NCBI RefSeq assembly: GCF_027497495.1
Contig: NZ_CP114205.1
Coordinates: 5,828,001 to 5,892,000, forward strand
Origin: Streptomyces tubercidicus
Lineage (GTDB): Bacteria > Actinomycetota > Actinomycetes > Streptomycetales > Streptomycetaceae
Length of the DNA: 64,000 nt
Direction of reading: 5' to 3'
Shown here: in pieces, positions 59,018 through 64,000 of the stretch
Position numbering within the stretch: position 1 is the first letter of the stretch
How the letters are laid out: each line of letters begins with the position of its first letter
Made by a program: the position numbers and the translations under genes
Notes under the pieces: model-generated
What the model was told of the DNA's origin: nothing
Databases searched by the model: none
What the model saw: only the letters and a program-made list of their open reading frames with translations

Positions 59018-60172
59018 CTACTTGGCGGTGGCCACGGCGGCGGCCAGCTTGGACAGCGGCTCGGCCAGCGCGTTGACCCCGTCGGAGAGCTTCTTGCGCT
59101 CGCTCTTGCTGACCGTGTCGTACGCGGCGAAGCCATCCGCGGAGCCGCTGTCACGGTGCTCGTCGAGCAGCTCGCCGATCACCTTGAACTGCTTGTCCAG
59201 CTCCTTGGCGAGCGCCGCGTCGTTCTTGGCGACGACCGGCTTCAGCAGCGCATAGGCCTTCTCGGCACCCTCGACATTGGCGTGGAAGTCGAGCAGGTCG
59301 GTGTGGCTGTAGCGCTCTTCCTCACCGGTGACCTTGCCGGTGGCGACCTCGTCCAGCAGCTCCTTGGCGCCGTTGGCCATGCTGGTCGGGGTGATCTCGG
59401 CCTTGCCGACCCGCTTCTGCCAGTCCTTCAGGTCGGTGATGAGCTGATCGGACAGCTTCTTGTCGTCCCCGGAGATCTTCTTCTCCTCCCACAGGGACTT
59501 CTCCAGCTTGTGCCAGCCGGTCCACTTCTGGCCCTTCTCCAGGCCGTCGGCGCGCACATCGACCTTGGGGTCGATATCACCGAACGACTCGGCGACCGGC
59601 TCGGTGCGCTCCCAGCCGACCCGCGAGAGCGCGTAGGTCTTCTTGGCAGTCGCGACATCGCCGTCCTTGACCGCGTCGGCGAACTTCTGCGCCGCCGGGA
59701 GGGTCTGGTCGGCCTGCTCCTGGACGTACTTGCGGTACGCGGCGACCGCGGCGTCCAGCTTCGGGTCGCGCTTGGCGCCCGCGCCCTTGCCGCTGGCGGT
59801 CACCTTCTGGCGGATGCCGTCGCCCTTCATGCCCGGCTTGCAGGCGATCTCGTACGAACCGGCCTTGACCTCGGCGGTGATCTCCGCACGGGTGCCGGGA
59901 CCGATGTTCTCCCGCTCGGTCACGATCCGGTCGCCGGGTGCGTAGACATACACCTCGGTGACCTTGGAGCCCTTGTTCTGCACCGCGAACCGGACATGTC
60001 CGGCGGGGAACTCCTTGGCGGACAGCTCACAGCTGGTGTCGGTCGCGGTCACCTCGACCGTGCCCTTGTCGCCGCTCCCTTTGCCGTCGTTCTTCGCGGC
60101 GCAGCCGGAGACGGCGGTGACGGCCGTGGCCGCGGCGATGGCGGCAACGGCGGCGGGACGAAGGGCACGCAT
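59018..60172 (-). CDS. efeO: Periplasmic-type iron lipoprotein EfeO
   Basis: A 384-residue protein with a lipoprotein signal (ATAVTAVSGC), an N-terminal cupredoxin-like domain (~35-125, ending YEIACKPGMKGDG) and a C-terminal imelysin/M75 domain (~130-380) with the metal motif WHKLEKSLW (HxxE). It binds iron and passes it to EfeU. ATG 60,172, six bases after GGAG, is the start. First gene of the operon; a candidate iron box lies ~90 bases upstream. Confidence 0.92.
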   Translation of the reverse strand: MRALRPAAVAAIAAATAVTAVSGCAAKNDGKGSGDKGTVEVTATDTSCELSAKEFPAGHVRFAVQNKGSKVTEVYVYAPGDRIVTERENIGPGTRAEITAEVKAGSYEIACKPGMKGDGIRQKVTASGKGAGAKRDPKLDAAVAAYRKYVQEQADQTLPAAQKFADAVKDGDVATAKKTYALSRVGWERTEPVAESFGDIDPKVDVRADGLEKGQKWTGWHKLEKSLWEEKKISGDDKKLSDQLITDLKDWQKRVGKAEITPTSMANGAKELLDEVATGKVTGEEERYSHTDLLDFHANVEGAEKAYALLKPVVAKNDAALAKELDKQFKVIGELLDEHRDSGSADGFAAYDTVSKSERKKLSDGVNALAEPLSKLAAAVATAK

Positions 60173-60258
60173 ACAGGGCTCCAAGCGGGCTCGGATGTAC
60201 GGAAACGGCGTACGGAACGATAGACAGTGGCCGGGGTCGCCACTAAGGCGGCCCTAAC

Positions 60259-60277
60259 TTAACCGAGGCTTACCTGT
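60259..60277. promoter_or_regulatory. Candidate iron box before the efe operon
   Basis: The 19-mer beginning TTAACCGAGGCTTACCT matches about 12 of 19 positions of the DmdR/IdeR consensus (TTAGGTTAGGCTAACCTAA), including the AGGCT and ACCT core. The rest of the 327-base gap 60,173-60,499 shows no gene; the PhzF gene leaves to the right. Confidence 0.55.
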
Positions 60278-60499
60278 TTCTGCCCGGCCTGTCGAGTGAT
60301 CCCGCTCTCACGCACAACGACCCGATTACGGATTGGCCCGTGCCCGGTTACGGATCCGCCATGCGCCGGTCAAGGTAAGGGTCCGGGCTCGGGGCGGTCC
60401 CTGACCGGCGGAATTCCGGCCCTCATTCCGGCCCTCCGCTGCCCGGTTCCTGCCCTGCCTCCTTGGGCTGCTCTCCCACTCCCGCTGTTCAATATCCGG

Positions 60500-61165
60500 A
60501 TGACCGATCTTGAGGTGCTCCGGGTGTTCTGCGGGCCGGACGGAGCCGGCGGCAATGCGCTGGGCGTGGTCCGCGACGGTACCGCCGTGCCCGGCGCCGA
60601 CGCCCGCGCCGCGCTCGCCGCCGAACTCGGCTTCAGCGAAACCGTGTTCCTCGACGACGCCGTCCGCGGCACCGTGGACATCCACACCCCGAGCGTCCGG
60701 CTCCCGTTCGCGGGCCATCCGCTGGTGGGTCTGGCCTGGCTGCTGCGGAGCCTGGGGCGGCCGCCGCGCACCCTGCGCCCGGCGGCCGGTGAGGTGACGG
60801 TCGGCTTCGAGGGGGACATCACCTGGGTGCGCGGGCGCGCGGAGTGGGTGCCCGCCCGGACGACCCGGCGGTATGCCTCGGCGGCCGAGGTCGACGCGCT
60901 GCCCGCGCCGCCGCCAGGGGAGGGCTGGCTCTACGCCTGGGCCTGGCAGGACGAGGCCGCTGGCGTGGTGCGTGCCCGCGGTTTCCCGCGCCGGGGTGAC
61001 GGCGTCGCCGAGGACGAGGCGACCGGCGCCGCCGCCATGCTGCTGACCCGGGAGCTGGGGCGCCCGCTCGACATCCACCAGGGCACCGGCTCCCGGATCC
61101 TCACCCGTACGTATCCCGACGGCACCATCGCCGTGGGCGGACGGGTGCGCCGCGCCACGCCGTAA
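60500..61165 (+). CDS. PhzF-family epimerase/isomerase-like protein
   Basis: A 221-residue PhzF-family protein. N-terminal LRVFCGPDGAGGNALGVV, GFSETVFLDD with the conserved Glu, LPFAGHPLVGLAWLL and, near the end, EDEATGAAAMLL are family motifs. It is shorter than the usual 260-300 residues, mainly in the middle. Members isomerise small amino or carboxylic acids; there are no phenazine genes here. ATG 60,500 is chosen for the family N-terminus; no ribosome site is obvious. Confidence 0.85.
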   Translation: MTDLEVLRVFCGPDGAGGNALGVVRDGTAVPGADARAALAAELGFSETVFLDDAVRGTVDIHTPSVRLPFAGHPLVGLAWLLRSLGRPPRTLRPAAGEVTVGFEGDITWVRGRAEWVPARTTRRYASAAEVDALPAPPPGEGWLYAWAWQDEAAGVVRARGFPRRGDGVAEDEATGAAAMLLTRELGRPLDIHQGTGSRILTRTYPDGTIAVGGRVRRATP

Positions 61166-61252
61166 CCCCGGAGCCCGGCCGGGCCCCGCCTCAACGGACG
61201 GGCGCCCGGCGGCAGTTGGCGCAGGTCGCCCGCATCCGCCCGCATCCGCCCG

Positions 61253-61942
61253 CTACGCGCTCAGCGGGAACTGCTCGCCCAGCTCCCGGAAGACCGCGCC
61301 GTTCAGCCGGAAGGCGCGCTTGCACTCCTCCACCACCCGCTGCTTTTCCAGGTCGTCCACGGGCAGTGCGTCCAGCAGTGCGCGGTACTCGCGCTTGAAG
61401 GCGGCGGGGTTGGCGATGTCCTCGAAGACGTAGAAGCGCACCCCGTCGCCCTTGCGGGCGAAGCCCCAGGTTTTCTCCGCGGTGCCGCGGATGATCTGGC
61501 CGCCGGAGAGGTCGCCGAGATAGCGGGTGTAGTGGTGGGCGACGAAACCGCCCGGCCAGTCGCGGGCGCAGGCCGCCACCCGGTCCGCGTAGGCGGCGGT
61601 GGCCGGCAGGGGTGTCAGGCCGGTGCGCCAGGACGGCCCGCCGAGATGGGCGAGGTCGCGCTCCAGGGCGGCGGTGCGGGCCAGCTCGGGGCGGAGGAAG
61701 GGGCCCGCGACCGGGTCATCGGCGAGCGGTCCGGAGGCGTCCTCCAGCGCGCGGTAGACGAACCACAGCTGCTCGGTGTAGCGCCGGTAGGCCCGGACGC
61801 CGAGCCGGCCGCCGAGCAGATCGCTCATGAAGGAGGAGTTCTCGGCCTCCGTGTGCTGCGCGTGGGACGCGGTGCGGATCACCGTCGAGAACGGAGCGGA
61901 GGGAGCGGACGGAGCGGGCGGGGTCGGGCTGGACGCTTCCAA
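61253..61942 (-). CDS. hmuO: Heme oxygenase
   Basis: A 229-residue haem oxygenase that cleaves haem to biliverdin, CO and iron. The proximal His is in TASHAQHTEAENSSFM (~residue 27), and the distal-helix motif is YLGDLSGGQIIRG (~140-152). Length and layout match HmuO. It provides iron from haem, in line with the neighbouring efe operon, and a candidate iron box lies ~90 bases upstream. Confidence 0.93.
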   Translation of the reverse strand: MEASSPTPPAPSAPSAPFSTVIRTASHAQHTEAENSSFMSDLLGGRLGVRAYRRYTEQLWFVYRALEDASGPLADDPVAGPFLRPELARTAALERDLAHLGGPSWRTGLTPLPATAAYADRVAACARDWPGGFVAHHYTRYLGDLSGGQIIRGTAEKTWGFARKGDGVRFYVFEDIANPAAFKREYRALLDALPVDDLEKQRVVEECKRAFRLNGAVFRELGEQFPLSA

Positions 61943-62030
61943 GACGGACCTCCGGGGACCGGGGGTGGGCCCCCTGCTCGGATTCGAGAGCTTGGGGGAG
62001 GACGGGAACAGGCCGGCTCCGCTGAGCCAC

Positions 62031-62049
62031 TGAACTTAGGGTTACCTGA
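62031..62049. promoter_or_regulatory. Candidate iron box before heme oxygenase
   Basis: TGAACTTAGGGTTACCTGA agrees with about 13 of 19 positions of the DmdR/IdeR consensus. It lies 89-107 bases before the hmuO start and resembles the efe site in its TTACCT half. Confidence 0.55.
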
Positions 62050-62069
62050 CCCGCGGCTCGCGTCAACCC

Positions 62070-62123
62070 GTTACCGACGTTCTGTCGGTAACGAGCCTAC
62101 CCCTGTTCCCGACGCGCTGTCGG
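62070..62123. repeat. Two CCGAC-N5-GTCGG dyads
   Basis: GTTACCGAC-GTTCT-GTCGGTAAC (arms 62,070-62,078 and 62,084-62,092) and CCGAC-GCGCT-GTCGG (62,109-62,123), followed by TAAAAAA. They lie between the methionine aminopeptidase stop and the hmuO promoter. They may be operators, a terminator for the aminopeptidase gene, or both. Confidence 0.6.
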
Positions 62124-62143
62124 TAAAAAATTCCCCGCTCCGG

Positions 62144-63001
62144 TCAGGGCAGCGTGAGGATCTCCGCCCCGGTGTCCGTGACCACCAGCGTGTGCTCGAA
62201 CTGCGCGGTCCGCTTGCGGTCCTTGGTCACCACCGTCCAGCCGTCGTCCCACATGTCGTAGTCGTAGGACCCCAGCGTCAGCATCGGCTCGATCGTGAAG
62301 GTCATACCGGGCTTGATGTCGGTGGTGTGGTGCGGGCTGTCGTAGTGCGGAACGATCAGGCCGGAGTGGAAGGAGGAATTGATGCCGTGACCGGTGAAGT
62401 CACGGACCACTCCGTAGCCGAAGCGCTTGGCGTACGACTCGATGACCCGGCCGATGATGTTGATCTGCCGGCCCGGCTTGACGGCCTTGATCGCGCGGTT
62501 GAGCGCCTCCCGGGTGCGCTCCACCAGCAGCGTGGACTCCTCGTCCACATCGCCGCACAGGTAGGTGGCGTTGTTGTCGCCGTGCACACCGTTGATGTAC
62601 GCGGTGACGTCGAGGTTCACGATGTCGCCGTCCTTGAGGACGGTGGAGTCCGGGATGCCGTGGCAGATGACCTCGTTGAGCGAGGAGCACAGCGACTTGG
62701 GGAAGCCGCGGTAGCCGAGCGTGGACGGGTAGGCGCCGTGATCACACATGAACTCATGGGCGACCCGGTCCAGTTCGTCGGTCGTGACACCCGGCGCGAT
62801 CAGCTTGGCGGCTTCCGCCATCGCCTGCGCGGCGATCCGGCCGGCAATCCGCATCTTCTCGATCGTTTCGGCATCCTGCACCTCGGGCCCCGTATAGGGG
62901 GTGGGTGCGTCCTTCCCGACGTACTCGGGGCGCGGGATCGAGGCGGGGACGGGGCGGGTGGGGGAGATCTTCCCCGGGGCAAGAAGTGACTGGCCAGACA
63001 T
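62144..63001 (-). CDS. map: Methionine aminopeptidase, type I
   Basis: A 285-residue enzyme that removes N-terminal Met. The metal ligands can all be seen: Asp in GDIVNLDVTAY, Asp in HGDNNATYL, His in FTGHGINSSFH, Glu in FTIEPMLT and Glu in QFEHTLVV. The ~40-residue N-terminal extension with prolines (KISPTRPVPASIPRPEYVG) is typical of the actinobacterial MapB type. Start at ATG 63,001. Housekeeping gene. Confidence 0.95.
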   Translation of the reverse strand: MSGQSLLAPGKISPTRPVPASIPRPEYVGKDAPTPYTGPEVQDAETIEKMRIAGRIAAQAMAEAAKLIAPGVTTDELDRVAHEFMCDHGAYPSTLGYRGFPKSLCSSLNEVICHGIPDSTVLKDGDIVNLDVTAYINGVHGDNNATYLCGDVDEESTLLVERTREALNRAIKAVKPGRQINIIGRVIESYAKRFGYGVVRDFTGHGINSSFHSGLIVPHYDSPHHTTDIKPGMTFTIEPMLTLGSYDYDMWDDGWTVVTKDRKRTAQFEHTLVVTDTGAEILTLP

Positions 63002-63066
63002 GTCAGCGAGTGTATCCGCGGGCCGTCGGGCAGGATGGTGGCACGGAACATCCACAGGAGGCGGCA

Positions 63067-63312
63067 ATGGCGCTGTTCAAGAGGCGTACGGTCGGCAAGC
63101 CGGGCGAGTGGTACTACTGCCTCAAGCACCAGAAGGTCGAAGAGGGGCCCGAGTGCCGCGCCGCCGACCGCTTCGGCCCGTACGCCACCCGCGAGGAGGC
63201 GTCGCACGCCATGGAGACCGCCCGCGAGCGGAACCTGGAGTGGGAGACCGACCCGAAGTGGCATGACATGAACGCGGAGAAGGGGAAGGGCGGCGGCGCG
63301 GAGGGGGACTAG
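63067..63312 (+). CDS. Small conserved hypothetical protein
   Basis: An 81-residue, hydrophilic protein with CLKHQKVEEGPEC in the middle and RFGPYATREEASHAMETA after it. It recurs in Streptomyces beside the methionine aminopeptidase gene. AGGAGG stands six bases before ATG 63,067, a near-ideal site, so I trust this start. The two Cys could bind a metal. Function unknown. Confidence 0.8.
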   Translation: MALFKRRTVGKPGEWYYCLKHQKVEEGPECRAADRFGPYATREEASHAMETARERNLEWETDPKWHDMNAEKGKGGGAEGD

Positions 63313-63386
63313 CCGGGCGGAGGCGGCGGCCGGACGCCCCGCCGCGGTCCGTGGCCCGGAGGGCGCCGTACCGCTCGCGCCACCGG

Positions 63387-64000
63387 CTACCAGCGGGGCG
63401 GCGGAGGGGCGGTCAGGCCGTCGGCGAGGCGGGCCAGGCGGTCGCGGAAGCGGCGGCGGCCGCGGGGGGCCGGCAGGCTGTTCTCCCCGGCGGCCGCGCT
63501 CACCAGATGCTGGATGGTGTCCAGGTCGAGGTCCGGTGTGACCTCGGCCCCCTCCTCCGGCGGCGCCGGGGGCGCGGCGAGCGCGTCATGGGCCAGGGCG
63601 TGCAGATCGCGGTCACCGCCGTCCAGGGCGAGCACCGTGGCACCGTTCCGGCGGGCGTCGTGCACCCGCTCCAGCAGCTCGGCCCCCGGCTCCTCCGGCG
63701 CGACGACCAGCAGCGTCTCCCCCCGCCCGGCCGCCACCAGCCGGCCGAGCCCCACCGCCAGATGCGCCGGCGCCCCGCCCGGCACCCGGTGCCGCACCAG
63801 CGTCGGCGACAGCTCCGGCAGCCCCGACCAGGCGGCCTCGTCGTCCAGATGCGCGGCCAGATGCCAGGGCTCGTACGCGGCACTGCCGACCAGCAGCAGC
63901 CCGCCCCCGTGCGGCACGACGGCACCACGCAGCGCCCCCGCGAACCGTCGGGTGGCCTGAACCCACTCCGTCCCCGCGAGCACCTCACGCAACAACGCGA
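63387..64000 (-). CDS. Hypothetical protein with SIS-like features (cut by the right edge)
   Basis: At least 202 residues of a protein whose start lies beyond the window; the TTG at 63,995 is just the last codon that could serve as a start. GGGLLLVGSAAYEP, then TLLVVAPEEPG and ATVLALDGGD, look like alternating strands and helices of a Rossmann-like or SIS-type sugar-binding fold. The C-terminus is Arg- and Pro-rich. No catalytic motif seen. Function unknown. Confidence 0.55.
   Translation of the reverse strand, partial: ALLREVLAGTEWVQATRRFAGALRGAVVPHGGGLLLVGSAAYEPWHLAAHLDDEAAWSGLPELSPTLVRHRVPGGAPAHLAVGLGRLVAAGRGETLLVVAPEEPGAELLERVHDARRNGATVLALDGGDRDLHALAHDALAAPPAPPEEGAEVTPDLDLDTIQHLVSAAAGENSLPAPRGRRRFRDRLARLADGLTAPPPPRW

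Noticed and set aside
1..64000. CRISPR arrays, tRNA or rRNA genes, insertion sequences
   Set aside because: No regularly spaced repeats, no cloverleaf or rRNA-like sequence, and no transposase gene were seen on either strand.

Overview
The window is high-GC actinobacterial DNA, almost certainly from a Streptomyces: GTG starts are common, TTA codons are rare and sit in a regulator, GTGA/ATGA start-stop overlaps recur, and the gene families are typical of the genus. Identifications come from reading the sequence and from knowledge of the families; nothing was searched.

Positions 1 to about 40,930 hold most of an aromatic polyketide gene cluster whose left end lies outside the window. The core (22,929-29,453) is a minimal type II PKS in angucycline order: TcmI/JadI-type cyclase, KS-alpha, KS-beta, ACP, C9 ketoreductase, didomain aromatase, FAD hydroxylase. 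A second, PgaE/UrdE-like hydroxylase lies at 31,656. The deoxysugar genes (thymidylyltransferase, 4,6-dehydratase, 2,3-dehydratase, PLP aminotransferase, N-methyltransferase, short-chain 4-ketoreductase) and an UrdGT2-like C-glycosyltransferase predict a C-linked 2,3,6-trideoxy-3-dimethylamino sugar of the angolosamine type, as in mayamycin or medermycin. Supply genes close the cluster: phosphopantetheinyl transferase, acyl-CoA carboxylase beta and epsilon. The matching biotin-carboxylase (alpha) gene survives only as a decayed fragment at 22,464.

The left arm (about 1-17,000) is the unusual part. It has an acid-activating ligase and an acyl-to-aldehyde reductase resembling EhpF/EhpG, a free ACP, a KS-(dead AT)-ACP protein, a thioesterase, an aldo/keto reductase, and a cytochrome bd oxidase pair (cydAB). 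I know of no angucycline cluster with this set. It suggests an extra acyl or aldehyde-forming branch, and a respiratory or self-protection function.

Regulation can be read from the DNA. A SoxR gene and a SoxR-type box precede a monooxygenase/exporter operon. A JadR1-like atypical response regulator has a TTA codon and an ARE-like operator (gamma-butyrolactone receptor type). A LysR regulator lies divergent to the extra acyl genes.

From about 41 kb the window turns to chromosomal genes: a frameshifted STAND (NB-ARC/TPR) ATPase operon, a DUF6879 pair, a secreted serine protease, an SDR, a DUF4429 protein, PhoD, a Bcr/CflA exporter, a serine hydrolase, an Rsm22-like methyltransferase, a TetR gene with three matching operators, a primase-like protein, an iron-uptake operon (efeO-efeB-efeU-lipoprotein) and heme oxygenase with candidate iron boxes, PhzF, methionine aminopeptidase, and a gene cut by the right edge.
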